Below are positions 17,066 to 26,709 of a stretch of 64,000 nt of DNA, in pieces; the stretch's first letter is position 1; the number at the start of each line of letters is the position of its first letter. The stretch spans positions 31,793 through 95,792 of the forward strand of contig JACOUB010000005.1 of the NCBI GenBank assembly GCA_016178015.1. Reading direction: 5' to 3'. Below the pieces are notes generated by a model that searched no databases, was not told the DNA's origin, and saw only the letters and a list, made by a program, of their open reading frames with translations. Position numbers and translations under genes: made by a program. The stretch is from Methylocystis sp. (lineage in GTDB: Bacteria > Pseudomonadota > Alphaproteobacteria > Rhizobiales > Beijerinckiaceae).

Positions 17066-17116
17066 CTTCGTGGAGACCGCCGGCGTCGCCTCGCGCTGCG
17101 CCGCAAAGAGTTTCAC

Positions 17117-19930
17117 ATGGCCAACAAAATGCTCATAGACGCCTCCCACCCCGAGGAAACCCGGGTGGTGGTGCTGCGCGGAAACCGCGTTCAAGAATTT
17201 GACTTCGAAGCCGCCGACAAGCGACCGCTGCGCGGCAATATCTATCTGGCGAAAGTGACGCGGGTCGAACCGTCGCTGCAGGCGGCCTTCATCGACTATG
17301 GCGGCAACCGCCACGGATTCTTGGCTTTCGCCGAGATTCATCCCGACTATTATCAAATCCCCGTCGCCGATCGGCAGGCGCTGCTCGAAGAGGAGAGCAG
17401 GGCCCACCAATTGGCCGACGAGGAGGAGCATCGTCCGCATGGTCGCGGCCGCAGGTCGCGCCGACGCAATGGCGCGAGCGCGGAAAAACGCGCCGTGGCC
17501 GACGACAGCGCGATTTCGGAAAGCGCCCCCCTCGAAGCCGAACGGAGCGACACCGAGGCTTATGAAAGCTCCGCGCAGGAGCAGTCCGAGCCGGCGAACG
17601 GAGAGGCTCGCCAAGAAACGACGAGCGAGGCTTTGGCCGGCGCTTCGAGCGAAGGGGCGCCGAGCGGCGATGTCGCGCCGCAGCCGATTTCTGTCGATCC
17701 CGAGGGCTTCGGGGTTGTCGAGACCAGCGCCCTCGAGGCTCCCGTCGTCGAGCAGCCTGTGCCCGATCACGAGACCAAGGCGCTTCGGCAAGACGAGCGC
17801 GACGCCGAACATGAGCGCGATCGCGAGGAAATGCGCGAACATCGCCACGATGACGACCGCGACGATTTGGATGACGATCACGACGACGAGGCTGACCACG
17901 TCGAACACATCGGCGGCGACGCCATGGAGGAGGTTCCGTATCGTCAAGCGCGGCCGCGCCGCCAATACAAGATTCAAGAGGTCATCAAGCGTCGCCAGGT
18001 GCTGCTCGTTCAAGTCGTGAAGGAAGAGCGCGGCACCAAGGGCGCGGCGCTGACGACGTATCTGTCGCTCGCCGGACGCTATTCGGTGCTGATGCCCAAT
18101 ACGGCGCGCGGCGGCGGCATTTCGCGCAAGATCACCGACGGCGCCGATCGCAAGCGGCTCAAGGAGATCGTCCATGATCTCGAGGTGCCGGAGGGGATGG
18201 GCGTCATTTTGCGCACCGCCGGCGCCACCCGCACCAAAGCCGAGGTGAAGCGCGATTTCGAATATCTCCTGCGCATGTGGGAGAGCGTCCGCGAACTCAC
18301 CTTGCGCTCCAGCGCGCCGACTCTCGTCTACGAAGAGGGCTCGCTCATCAAGCGCGCCATTCGCGATCTTTACGGCCGCGAGGTCGAGGAAGTGACCGTT
18401 TCCGGCGAGGGGGCCTATCGTGAGGCCAAGGAGTTCATGCGCATGCTCATTCCGAGCCATGCCAAGAACGTGAAGCTCTATCGCGAGCCCTATCCCATTT
18501 TTGCCGAAGCTGGCGCCGAAGCGCAGCTCGACGCCATGTTCTCCAACCATGTGACATTGCGGTCGGGAGGCTATCTCGTCATCAACCAGACGGAGGCGCT
18601 CGTCGCTATCGATGTGAACTCGGGCCGTTCGACGCGCGAGCACGACATCGAGGACACGGCGCTGCGCACCAATCTCGAGGCCGCCGACGAGATCGCCCGT
18701 CAGTTGCGGTTGCGCGATCTAGCGGGGCTCATCGTCATCGATTTCATCGACATGGAAGAAGGACGCAACAATCGTGCGGTCGAACGACGGCTGAAGGACG
18801 CGCTGAAGAACGACCGTGCGCGCATTCAGGTCGGCCGCATCTCCCACTTCGGTCTGCTTGAAATGTCGCGCCAGCGCATTCGCGTCGGCGTGCTCGAGGG
18901 ATCGACGGTTCCCTGCCCGCATTGCGCCGGCGCCGGCACGGTGCGTTCGACGTCCTCCATTGCCTTGCATGTGCTGCGCGTGCTCGAGGACGCGCTCGTC
19001 AAGAGCGCCGCGCATGACATCACGCTGCGCACGCGAACCGCGGTGGCGCTTTACATTCTCAATCAGAAGCGCGCGCATCTCACGGATCTGGAGCGGCGCT
19101 TCGGCGTCGCGATTGCGGTCGCGGCCGATGATTCCTTGACCGGAACCGCCTATCACGCGCTGGAGCGCGGCGAACCGGCGAGCGGAGTTCGGGAGCCGGC
19201 CAGAGTTAGCGTCGATTTGGCGCGCGCCGAACCCTTCGCGGACGAAGAGGAGATGCAAGAAGAAAGCAAAATTCAAGGAGAAAGCATGGCGCCAGCGGAG
19301 GTCGCCGAGGAACATGAGGCTGAGCGCAGCCATGCGCGGCCTCGTGGACGTCGTGAGGAGGCGCCTGCGACGGCGGGCGGCGACGACGGCGAAGAAGGCG
19401 AGGGCGCGCAGCGATCGCGCCGCCGGCGCCGGCGCCGCGGGCGTGGAGGCGCACAAACGGCGAGCGACCAAGGCCCAAGTTACCAAGCGCCCGGCGTCGA
19501 GCAACCCTCCGACGAAGGTCTCGCTTTCATGGCGCGGATCGAGCCCGTCCCGGCGCAGACGGGCGTGCGCCGGCGCGGGCCCGAGCGCGGCGGACGCGGC
19601 CGGCGTCCCGGCCGGTGGACGCGTTCGACGCCATTGGCGCCCGAATATCGCGAGTCTGGCGTTTTCCCCGTCGACGAGGGCGCCGAGAAGACCGCCGATT
19701 TCAGCTCGCCGTCCGAGGCGCATGCGCCCGACTTCGCAGCGCCGGCCCCGCAGCCTTCTTCGCCGACGGTAACGCCGTCCGTCGCCGAAACCGTGTGGGC
19801 GCCCCTCGCGGCTGAAGTCCCGCCTCCGCCGGGCAAGCCGACACAAGTCGTTATTACCGAGGCGGATCCCAACCGGCCGAAAAAAGCCGGATGGTGGCGG
19901 CGCGCCAAAGCGACGCTCGACGGGGATTGA
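17117..19930 (+). CDS. rne: ribonuclease E
   Basis: A 937-aa endoribonuclease, the core of the RNA degradosome. The N-terminal half holds the S1/RNase E core, which is split by a long acidic, low-complexity insertion (about residues 95-275, rich in Glu, Asp and Arg/His) as in other alphaproteobacteria. Catalytic aspartates lie in AIDVNSG and VIDFIDM, and the zinc-link is CPHC near residue 597. The C-terminal half is a disordered Arg/Glu-rich scaffold ending in PKKAGWWRRAK, a motif conserved at alphaproteobacterial RNase E ends. The start is ATG 17117 after a long leader. Confidence 0.97.
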   Translation: MANKMLIDASHPEETRVVVLRGNRVQEFDFEAADKRPLRGNIYLAKVTRVEPSLQAAFIDYGGNRHGFLAFAEIHPDYYQIPVADRQALLEEESRAHQLADEEEHRPHGRGRRSRRRNGASAEKRAVADDSAISESAPLEAERSDTEAYESSAQEQSEPANGEARQETTSEALAGASSEGAPSGDVAPQPISVDPEGFGVVETSALEAPVVEQPVPDHETKALRQDERDAEHERDREEMREHRHDDDRDDLDDDHDDEADHVEHIGGDAMEEVPYRQARPRRQYKIQEVIKRRQVLLVQVVKEERGTKGAALTTYLSLAGRYSVLMPNTARGGGISRKITDGADRKRLKEIVHDLEVPEGMGVILRTAGATRTKAEVKRDFEYLLRMWESVRELTLRSSAPTLVYEEGSLIKRAIRDLYGREVEEVTVSGEGAYREAKEFMRMLIPSHAKNVKLYREPYPIFAEAGAEAQLDAMFSNHVTLRSGGYLVINQTEALVAIDVNSGRSTREHDIEDTALRTNLEAADEIARQLRLRDLAGLIVIDFIDMEEGRNNRAVERRLKDALKNDRARIQVGRISHFGLLEMSRQRIRVGVLEGSTVPCPHCAGAGTVRSTSSIALHVLRVLEDALVKSAAHDITLRTRTAVALYILNQKRAHLTDLERRFGVAIAVAADDSLTGTAYHALERGEPASGVREPARVSVDLARAEPFADEEEMQEESKIQGESMAPAEVAEEHEAERSHARPRGRREEAPATAGGDDGEEGEGAQRSRRRRRRRGRGGAQTASDQGPSYQAPGVEQPSDEGLAFMARIEPVPAQTGVRRRGPERGGRGRRPGRWTRSTPLAPEYRESGVFPVDEGAEKTADFSSPSEAHAPDFAAPAPQPSSPTVTPSVAETVWAPLAAEVPPPPGKPTQVVITEADPNRPKKAGWWRRAKATLDGD

Positions 19931-19934
19931 GCCG

Positions 19935-21098
19935 TCAGCGGCCGAGCCATGCGGCCAGCCGCTTTAGCCCCAGGGCGATCTCCGCCTCCGGTCCCGCATA
20001 GGACAAGCGCAGCGTCGCGTGTCCGCGCGCGCGGTCGAAATCGAGGCCGGGCGTGGCGGCGATGCCGGCTTCCTCCAGCATGCGCTTGCAGAAATCCAGC
20101 GAATCGCCAGTTAAGTGCGAAATGTCCGCGTAGATGTAAAAGGCGCCGTCGGGCGGCGCGAAATCGCCGAGGCCGATCTGCGGCAGGCGGCGCGCCAGCA
20201 GGGCGCGATTGCGCGCGTAACTCGCCTTGATCGCCTCGAGTTCCCGGCTCGCGTCGAACGCCGCCTCGGCCGCGATCTGGCTCAGCGACGGCGCGGAAAT
20301 CGCCAGCGACTGCTGCAGGCGCTCCAGCGGACGCACAAGAGGCTCCGGCGCGACCAGCCAGCCGAGCCGCCAGCCGGTCATGGCGTAATACTTGGAGAAG
20401 GAATTAACGACGATGGCGCTGTTCGAGAAGCGCAGCGCGGTCTCGCAACGCTGCTCGTAGCTCAGCCCGTGGTAGACCTCGTCCGATACGAGGACGATGC
20501 CGGCTTCGTCGCAAAAAGCGCAGATTTGCTCGAAAGTTTGCGGGGCGATCATCGTGCCGGTGGGATTGGCTGGACTCATCAGCAGCAGGCCGTCGAGGCG
20601 CCGCTCGCGATGCGCCGCCTCCAGCATCGCCACGGTCGGCGCAAAGCGCGTTTCCCGCCCGACGTCGATGAAGACGCACTCAAGCCCGAGCGCCTCGATG
20701 ACGTTGGCGTAGGCGGGGTAGCCGGGCGCCGTGACGGCGACGCGCGCGCCTGGATCGAACGCCGCAAGAAATGCGAGCGCGAAAGCGCCCGAGGAGCCGG
20801 TGGTGACGACGACGCGCTCCAGCGCAACCTCGACCCCGTAGTTTTCGGCGTAACGCCGAGCGATGCGGGCGCGTAAGGAGGCGCGGCCCAACGCCTCGCC
20901 GTAGCCGATAACGCCTGTTTCCAGCGCCGCCATCGCCGCTGCGCGCACGCTGCGCGGCGTCGCAACGCCGGGTTCGCCCAGCTCCATGTGAACGATATGG
21001 CGCCCGCTTCGTTCGAGCGCCTTCGCCTCCCGCAGCACGTCCATCGCCATGAACGGCGCAATGGCGCTGCGTTTGGAGGGGGCGGGGGGAGAGAGCAT
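19935..21098 (-). CDS. class I/II pyridoxal-phosphate aminotransferase
   Basis: A 387-aa fold-type I aminotransferase. It has SPANPTGT near residue 172, SDEVYHGL, and the PLP-lysine motif NSFSKYYAMTGWRLGW. It resembles aspartate/aromatic aminotransferase-like enzymes, but the amino-acid specificity cannot be read from the sequence. It is convergent with rne (four bases between stops) and stands alone. A second, distinct aminotransferase is at 50592-51812. Confidence 0.88.
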   Translation of the reverse strand: MLSPPAPSKRSAIAPFMAMDVLREAKALERSGRHIVHMELGEPGVATPRSVRAAAMAALETGVIGYGEALGRASLRARIARRYAENYGVEVALERVVVTTGSSGAFALAFLAAFDPGARVAVTAPGYPAYANVIEALGLECVFIDVGRETRFAPTVAMLEAAHRERRLDGLLLMSPANPTGTMIAPQTFEQICAFCDEAGIVLVSDEVYHGLSYEQRCETALRFSNSAIVVNSFSKYYAMTGWRLGWLVAPEPLVRPLERLQQSLAISAPSLSQIAAEAAFDASRELEAIKASYARNRALLARRLPQIGLGDFAPPDGAFYIYADISHLTGDSLDFCKRMLEEAGIAATPGLDFDRARGHATLRLSYAGPEAEIALGLKRLAAWLGR

Positions 21099-21203
21099 GC
21101 GGGGCGGTTATACAGCAATTGCCGGACGATGAGCGATGCTCGGGCAACCTTTGTCCAAAACAAGGGCTCATAATCATTCCGTTTGGACGGCGCCTCCGCT
21201 TCC

Positions 21204-22283
21204 TCACATCCCGCGCTCGTCCAGCGCCACCGATTTCACCAAGGCGAAGACTGGGCTCCCGACCGCGAGCCCCAGCTCGTCGATGGCGAGGCGGGTCACC
21301 GCGCTCATGATTCGCTCGCCGCCCAAAAGCTCCAGCGTGACGAAGGCGAGCGGGCCGGCGTCGAGGTCGAGGGCGGCGATCGTGGCGGCAAGAATGGTGC
21401 GCACGCTGGTGTCGGTCGGCCGCGTCTTGGCCAGCGCGATGTCGGTCGCCTTGACCAGCACGCGCACCTGCTGATCCCCCGCGCCGATCTTTGCCGCGAT
21501 GACGATCTCGCCTGCGGGGTGTGCGAGCTTGGTCACGCCGTAGCGCGCGTCGAAGGCGCCGCGCGCGGTAATGGCGCTCACGATCGAAAAGCGCCCGCCC
21601 TCCATCGAACGGCCGGCAATGGCCAGGGTCTCGGCCGGCAGACCCTGAGCCAGGACGCGGCCGCGGTCGAGCACGATCACTTCGTCGGCGAGCCGCATGA
21701 TTTCGTCCGCCGAATGGGAGACCACCAGGATGGGGATGGCGAATTCGTCGCGCAGCCGCTCGATCAATCCCATGATCTCTTGGCGGCGCGCGAAATCGAG
21801 CGCGGCCATGGGCTCGTCCATCACCAGGAGGCGCGGCGAGCAAAGAAGCGCGCGCGCCAGCCCGGCCCGCTGCTTCTCGCCGCCCGACAGCGTCGCCGGG
21901 CGTCTGTCCAGCAGATGGCCGATGCCGAGCGTCTCGACGACCGCCTCGAACGGCACGCGCCGCTCGCTCGAGGGGGTGAAGAAGCGGCCGAACGCCAGGT
22001 TCTTGCGCACGGAAAGGTGTGGGAACAGCAGCGCGTCTTGGAAAACGAGGCCGATGCGGCGTTTTTCCGGCGGCATGAACAATCCGCAACTCGTATCCGC
22101 CAGCGTGGCGCCGCCGGCCGCGATGCGGCCTTGCGTCGGCTTCAGCAGGCCGGCGATCAGATGCGCGAGCGTCGATTTGCCGGCGCCGGACGGGCCGTGC
22201 AGCGCCAGGATGCGCGCCTTGCTCGCGAAAGCCGCGGTGAGGCGAAACTCGCCGCGTTCATGGCGCAGGTCGACAGCGATCAT
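21204..22283 (-). CDS. modC: molybdate ABC transporter ATP-binding protein ModC
   Basis: A 359-aa ABC ATPase. It has Walker A GPSGAGKST, Q-loop VFQDALLFPHLSV, signature LSGGEKQR and Walker B LLVMDEP, then a C-terminal TOBE/Mop-type domain with VKATDIALA (about residue 280) and repeated strands to the end. This domain order is specific to ModC. The start ATG 22283 overlaps the modB stop (ATGA); a longer frame reaching 22571 is antisense to modB. The transporter would supply molybdenum, relevant to the nif genes downstream. Confidence 0.94.
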   Translation of the reverse strand: MIAVDLRHERGEFRLTAAFASKARILALHGPSGAGKSTLAHLIAGLLKPTQGRIAAGGATLADTSCGLFMPPEKRRIGLVFQDALLFPHLSVRKNLAFGRFFTPSSERRVPFEAVVETLGIGHLLDRRPATLSGGEKQRAGLARALLCSPRLLVMDEPMAALDFARRQEIMGLIERLRDEFAIPILVVSHSADEIMRLADEVIVLDRGRVLAQGLPAETLAIAGRSMEGGRFSIVSAITARGAFDARYGVTKLAHPAGEIVIAAKIGAGDQQVRVLVKATDIALAKTRPTDTSVRTILAATIAALDLDAGPLAFVTLELLGGERIMSAVTRLAIDELGLAVGSPVFALVKSVALDERGM

Positions 22284-22975
22284 CCGCTCGCTCCGCCATT
22301 GAGGGCGCGCCGTTGCAGGACTTCCGAGACGGCGAGCGCGGCGACGGCGATAACGGCGGCGATCAAGGTGAGGCGCAACGCCGCAGCGTCGCCGTCCGGC
22401 GTCTGGATCAAGCTGTAGATGGCCGAGGGGACTGTTTGGGTTTCGCCGGGAATGTTGGAGACGAAGGTGATCGTCGCGCCGAATTCGCCAAGCGCTTTGG
22501 CAAAGCCCAGGATCGTTCCGACGATCAGCCCTTGCGCCGAGAGCGGCAGCGTGACGAGAACAAACGTCCACAGGGGATTAGCTCCAAGCGAACGAGCGGC
22601 CAGCGCCAATCTGGGGTCGACGCTCTCGAAGGAGAGGCGGATCGGCCGGATCATCAACGGAAAGCTCATGATGGCGGCGGCGAGCGCCGCGCCGGTCCAG
22701 CGAAAGGCGAACACCAGCCCCAAATTTTCGGCAAGGAACGCGCCGATCGGGCCATGGCGGCCAAACAGCAAAAGCAAGGCGAAGCCGGTGACCACCGGCG
22801 GCGCCACCAGCGGCAGGTGAACGGCGGCGTTGAGGGCCCCGTGTCCCGGAAACCGCCAGCGCGCCAAGGCATATGCGACAAATACGGCGAGCGGCAGCGA
22901 AGCGAGGGTCGCGACGCACGCGACCTTCAAGCTGAGGCCGATGGCGGTTATTTCCTGAGGGGAGAGATGGAGCAC
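22280..22975 (-). CDS. modB: molybdate ABC transporter permease ModB
   Basis: A 231-aa permease with about five membrane segments and the EAA loop ARSLGANPLWTFVLVTLPLS, plus the GFAKALGEFGAT motif typical of ModB. It is translationally coupled to modC. The periplasmic binding protein gene modA, normally first in the operon, is absent; the upstream gene is thioredoxin. Confidence 0.93.
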   Translation of the reverse strand: MLHLSPQEITAIGLSLKVACVATLASLPLAVFVAYALARWRFPGHGALNAAVHLPLVAPPVVTGFALLLLFGRHGPIGAFLAENLGLVFAFRWTGAALAAAIMSFPLMIRPIRLSFESVDPRLALAARSLGANPLWTFVLVTLPLSAQGLIVGTILGFAKALGEFGATITFVSNIPGETQTVPSAIYSLIQTPDGDAAALRLTLIAAVIAVAALAVSEVLQRRALNGGASG

Positions 22976-23030
22976 GGGCGCTGTTCCAGGACTTACGTCC
23001 CGGAATGGATACGCTTCCGACCGCGCGCGG

Positions 23031-23072
23031 TCGAGCGGCTCACGTCGAGCGGTTCACGTCGAGCGGCTCACA
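23031..23072. repeat. three tandem 14-bp repeats
   Basis: TCGAGCGGCTCACG, TCGAGCGGTTCACG and TCGAGCGGCTCACA follow head to tail between modB and trxA. The last copy includes the thioredoxin stop codon (23068-23070). It is a short local tandem array, perhaps polymorphic in copy number. Confidence 0.8.
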
Positions 23073-23388
23073 TGGCGCCGCTGATCCAGCGCGCCAGTTC
23101 GCCTTTGGGCGCGGCGCCGACCTTCTGCGCCGCCGCCTGGCCGTCTTTGAACAGGATGAGCGTCGGAATGGAGCGAATGCCGAGCTTGCCCGCGACATTC
23201 GGATTCTCGTCGATGTTGAGCTTGACGACCTTGACCTTGCCCTTCATCTCGGCGGCGATCTCCTCGAGCGAGGCGGCGATGGCGCGGCAGGGGCCGCACC
23301 ATTCGGCCCAAAAATCCACCACCACCGGCTCGGCGGATTTCAGAACTTCGGCTTCGAAACTCGCGTCGGTAATCTTGACGGTGGACAT
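23068..23388 (-). CDS. trxA: thioredoxin
   Basis: A 106-aa classical thioredoxin with the active site WAEWCGPCR and the cis-proline segment [10 protein letters not shown]. It reduces protein disulfides in the cytoplasm with electrons from thioredoxin reductase. ATG 23388 is the start; the same frame runs open for 800 further codons antisense to the copper ATPase gene, which is an artefact. Confidence 0.96.
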   Translation of the reverse strand: MSTVKITDASFEAEVLKSAEPVVVDFWAEWCGPCRAIAASLEEIAAEMKGKVKVVKLNIDENPNVAGKLGIRSIPTLILFKDGQAAAQKVGAAPKGELARWISGAM

Positions 23389-23751
23389 GGCGTGCCTTTC
23401 GATTCGTGGCGCAAGCGAAACGTAGAAAGCGGGCCTGCCCGCGTCAAGAGAGGCGGTCGCCCCAAGCAGGACGTCGTGGAGGCGAGGGCGCGAAACCGTT
23501 CGAACAACTTGTCTCGCGGGGGCAATCGGGTGAACCAAGTTAGGCGTGATGACGCCGTTCGATTCCCTCTCCCGCGGAACGCGGGGGAGGGCTAGGGAGG
23601 GGGTATCTTCGCGCAAAATTGCTCCAAGACAAACTGCCCCCTCTCCAACTCTCCCCCGCTTCGCGGGAGAGAGAGCAGATTGCGTCCTTTGCCGGCATTC
23701 TCCCGGTTGCCTTGCTGGTCTCGCCGGACAACGACAACGAGGATAACGCTC
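23389..23751. other. divergent interval between trxA and the copper ATPase gene
   Basis: No gene is seen. It contains two family A palindromes (23565-23591 and 23649-23674). Promoters for both flanking genes must lie here, but none is obvious. Confidence 0.5.
23565..23674. repeat. pair of family A palindromes
   Basis: CCCTCTCCCGC/GCGGGGGAGGG at 23565-23591 and CTCTCCCCCG/CGCGGGAGAGAG at 23649-23674 flank a 57-base linker. The same paired arrangement, with CCCTC-type arms, occurs at 60653-60756. Confidence 0.75.
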
Positions 23752-25992
23752 ATGGCCCACGAACATCATCATGACCCGCATGGTCCGCATGGCGGCGCGG
23801 CGACGCATCCTCGCGTGACGGACGGCGAACTTGCCGGACACAGCGCCATCTATACCTGCCCCATGCATCCCCAGATCCGCCAGAGCGGCCCCGGCAATTG
23901 CCCGATCTGCGGAATGGCGCTCGAGCCGCTCCTCGCCGCGGCGGAGAGTGGACCAAGCCCCGAACTCGTCGATATGACGCGCCGATTTTGGATCGGCTTG
24001 GCGCTCACCGCGCCGCTCTTCGTTTTGGAGATGGGCGGACATTTTTTCAGTCTGCATCGGCTCATTGCCCCGCAGGCGGCAAACTGGATTCAGCTTGCGC
24101 TTGGAACGCCGGCGGTGCTGTGGGCCGGCTGGCCGTTCTTCGTTCGCGCCGGACAATCGCTCGTCACCCGCAATCTCAACATGTTCACGCTGATCGCCAT
24201 GGGCACGGGCGTCGCCTGGGCCTACAGCGTCGTCGCGACGCTTTTTCCTTTCGTGTTTCCGCCGGCGTTCCGCGGCGTGGACGGCGCCGTCGCCATTTAT
24301 TTTGAGGCCGCCGCGGTCATCATTGTGCTCGTTTTGCTCGGTCAGGTTCTCGAATTGCGCGCCCGCGAGCAGACCGGCGGCGCCATCCGCGCGCTGCTCG
24401 ATCTCGCGCCCAAGACGGCGCGGCGGCTGCGCGCCGACGGATCGGATGAGGAAGTGGCGCTCGAAGTGGTCGCCGTCGGCGATCGTCTGCGGGTGCGGCC
24501 GGGCGAAAAAATTCCGGTCGACGGCGAACTCGTGGAAGGGCGCAGCTCGGTCGATGAATCCATGGTGACGGGCGAGTCGATGCCGGTGACCAAGGAGGTT
24601 GGCGCCAAGCTCATCGGCGGCGCGATCAATCAGACGGGCGGCTTCATCATGCGCGCCGACAAGGTCGGCCACGACACGGTGCTGGCGCGGATCGTCCAGA
24701 TGGTGGCGGCGGCGCAGCGGAGCCGCGCGCCGATCCAGCGCCTCGCCGATCAGGTCGCCGGATGGTTCGTGCCGCTCGTCATCGGCGTCGCGGTTGTGGC
24801 GTTCATCGCCTGGGCGATGTTTGGACCGGAGCCGCGCTTGACCTTCGGCCTCGTCGCCGCCGTTTCGGTTCTCATCATCGCCTGCCCCTGCGCGCTCGGT
24901 CTCGCCACGCCGATGTCGATCATGGTCGGCGTCGGGCGCGGGGCGCAATCGGGCGTGCTGATCAAGAACGCCGAGGCGCTGGAGCGCTTGGAGAAAATCG
25001 ACACGCTCATCGTCGATAAGACCGGCACGTTGACGATGGGCAAGCCGCAAGTCACACACATCCGCCCCATCGCAGGGATCGGCGACGACGATCTTTTGCG
25101 ATTGGCCGCGAGCCTCGAACGCGCGAGCGAGCATCCGCTGGCCGCCGCCATCGTTCAGTCGGCCTTGGAGCGCAAGCTCGAGCTCGGCGAAGCGACGGAT
25201 TTCGACGCCGCTCGCGGCAAGGGCCTGACGGGCAAGGTGGAGGGACGATCGCTCGCCATCGGCAACCGCCGTTTCCTTGGCGAAATCGGCATCGACGCTA
25301 GCGCCCTCGAGGGCGAGGCGGAGCGGTGGCGCAAGGACGGCGCGACGGCGATCTTTGTCGCCATCGATGGCGCGCTCGCCGGACTCATCGGCGTCGCCGA
25401 TCCGATCAAGGAGACCACGCCGGACGCCTTGCGCGCCATCCGCGATGACGGCGTCACGGTCGTGATGTTGACCGGCGACAATTGGACGACGGCGCGCGCC
25501 GTGGCGGAACGCCTCGGCATCGACGAAGTCGAGGCCGAAATTCTGCCCGAGGACAAGGGCAAGGCGGTGGCGCGCCTGCGTGAGCAAGGCCGCATCGTCG
25601 CCATGGCCGGCGATGGCGTCAACGACGCGCCGGCGCTGGCTTCGGCCGATGTCGGCATCGCCATGGGAACGGGAACGGACGTCGCCATCGAGAGCGCTGG
25701 CGTCACCTTGCTGAAGGGCGATCTCCAAGGCATTGTCCGCGCCCGCCGCCTGTCGGCGGCGACCATGCGCAACATCCGCCAAAATCTGTTCTTCGCGTTC
25801 ATTTATAACGCCGCGGGCGTGCCGATTGCGGCGGGCGCGCTCTATCCGGCGTTCGGCCTGCTGCTGTCGCCGATCATCGCCGCCGCGGCCATGGCGCTGT
25901 CATCGGTCAGCGTCATCGCCAATTCGCTGCGGCTGCGCCGCGTGCGCCTGGAGCGTCGACGCCAGGTCGAAATGTCGCCGGTTTCCACCTAG
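23752..25992 (+). CDS. copA: copper-translocating P1B-type ATPase
   Basis: A 746-aa P-type ATPase. The N-terminus is His-rich ([15 protein letters not shown]), followed by a heavy-metal-binding CPMHP...CPICGM segment (about residues 39-62) in place of HMA domains. The core shows MVTGESMPV, the ion-site motif ACPCALG near 376-382, the phosphorylation motif DKTGTLT near 422, SEHPLA and [10 protein letters not shown]. These are P1B-1 features; it would pump Cu(I), or possibly Ag(I), out of the cytoplasm. It starts at ATG 23752 after a GAGGA ribosome-binding site; frames starting earlier cross a repeat. Confidence 0.94.
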   Translation: MAHEHHHDPHGPHGGAATHPRVTDGELAGHSAIYTCPMHPQIRQSGPGNCPICGMALEPLLAAAESGPSPELVDMTRRFWIGLALTAPLFVLEMGGHFFSLHRLIAPQAANWIQLALGTPAVLWAGWPFFVRAGQSLVTRNLNMFTLIAMGTGVAWAYSVVATLFPFVFPPAFRGVDGAVAIYFEAAAVIIVLVLLGQVLELRAREQTGGAIRALLDLAPKTARRLRADGSDEEVALEVVAVGDRLRVRPGEKIPVDGELVEGRSSVDESMVTGESMPVTKEVGAKLIGGAINQTGGFIMRADKVGHDTVLARIVQMVAAAQRSRAPIQRLADQVAGWFVPLVIGVAVVAFIAWAMFGPEPRLTFGLVAAVSVLIIACPCALGLATPMSIMVGVGRGAQSGVLIKNAEALERLEKIDTLIVDKTGTLTMGKPQVTHIRPIAGIGDDDLLRLAASLERASEHPLAAAIVQSALERKLELGEATDFDAARGKGLTGKVEGRSLAIGNRRFLGEIGIDASALEGEAERWRKDGATAIFVAIDGALAGLIGVADPIKETTPDALRAIRDDGVTVVMLTGDNWTTARAVAERLGIDEVEAEILPEDKGKAVARLREQGRIVAMAGDGVNDAPALASADVGIAMGTGTDVAIESAGVTLLKGDLQGIVRARRLSAATMRNIRQNLFFAFIYNAAGVPIAAGALYPAFGLLLSPIIAAAAMALSSVSVIANSLRLRRVRLERRRQVEMSPVST

Positions 25993-26053
25993 CAGGAAGG
26001 GTCGCTTTGGGGTACGACACGGGCGACGCGGGTTCTGGACCAAGGAGGACGCC

Positions 26054-26176
26054 ATGATGATGGGTTGGGACGGAATGATGGGCGGCGGCATGTGGGCCAT
26101 GGGGATTTTCGGCCTCCTCGTTCTTATTCTGCTCGTTCTCACGATCGCCGCTCTCATCAAATATCTGCGCAGCTGA
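26054..26176 (+). CDS. 40-aa Met-rich single-span membrane peptide of the copper cluster
   Basis: ATG 26054 is preceded by a strong AAGGAGG (26042-26048). The product opens with MMMGWDGMMGGGMWAMG and continues as one hydrophobic helix ending in KYLRS. Eight of the first 17 residues are Met or Trp. Such peptides recur beside copper ATPases and could be a membrane Cu(I)-binding accessory. No known family name is claimed. It lies 61 bases after copA. Confidence 0.7.
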   Translation: MMMGWDGMMGGGMWAMGIFGLLVLILLVLTIAALIKYLRS

Positions 26177-26201
26177 AATCGGATGGTCGACAAAAGGAGG
26201 C

Positions 26202-26690
26202 ATGCCTGTGCCGGTGAATTCATTGACCCGCCGCAAACTACTGGGCGTCCTGGCCGGCGTGACGGCGGCGGCTGGAATGACGACGTCGGCTTTGGCCGGC
26301 GCGCTTCCTCGCGTCACTGTTCACCGCAGTCCCACCTGCAGATGCTGCAAGGCCTGGGCGGCGCATCTGCGCGAGGCCGGCTTTAACGTCGACATCATCG
26401 ACGAAGCCGAGATGGCGAGCGTCAAGACGCGGCTGCGCGTGCCGCCGTCGCTCGCCTCATGTCACACGGCGGAGGTCGGCGGCTATGTCGTCGAGGGTCA
26501 CGTGCCCGCCGTCTCCATTCGCCGGCTGCTCGACGAACGGCCAAACGCCATCGGCCTTGCGGTGGCCGGCATGCCGGCGGGCTCCCCAGGCATGGAAGGC
26601 GCCGGCGCCCCGGACGCTTACGATGTCGTGCTGTTCGACGCGACAGGCCAGCGCAGCTATGCGAAATTTTTGGGCGGCGCCCCTATTTGA
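26202..26690 (+). CDS. DUF411 family periplasmic metal-binding protein
   Basis: A 162-aa exported protein. The N-terminal signal contains RRKLLGVLAGVTAAAG, which could be a Tat-type leader. The mature part has the DUF411 motif HRSPTCRCCKAW (about residues 42-53), then CHTAEVGGYVVEGHVP (about 87-102), supplying Cys and His for copper binding. Families like this are found with copper-resistance genes. It is 25 bases after the Met-rich peptide, so the three genes probably form one operon. Confidence 0.88.
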   Translation: MPVPVNSLTRRKLLGVLAGVTAAAGMTTSALAGALPRVTVHRSPTCRCCKAWAAHLREAGFNVDIIDEAEMASVKTRLRVPPSLASCHTAEVGGYVVEGHVPAVSIRRLLDERPNAIGLAVAGMPAGSPGMEGAGAPDAYDVVLFDATGQRSYAKFLGGAPI

Positions 26691-26709
26691 GCAAGGCGAT
26701 CAGGTGAAA

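Larger units (their letters stand above)
16273..17116. other. 844-base divergent interval: amidase promoter side and long rne leader
   Basis: I see no supported gene. The interval opens with a very AT-rich island (about 16415-16455) in otherwise GC-rich DNA. That island is overlapped by an inverted repeat GCGCAA/TTGCGC (16438-16462). From about 16800 to 17116 lies what is probably the 5' untranslated leader of RNase E, with at least two clear hairpins listed separately. Confidence 0.6.

Noticed and set aside
22284..22571. Extended start for ModC
   Set aside because: It would overlap modB by almost 300 bases; ATGA coupling at 22280-22283 gives a full-length ModC.
23068..25782. A 904-codon frame on the - strand covering thioredoxin and the copper ATPase region
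   Set aside because: Only its last 106 codons are protein (thioredoxin); the rest is antisense to copA, has no family motifs and crosses repeats.
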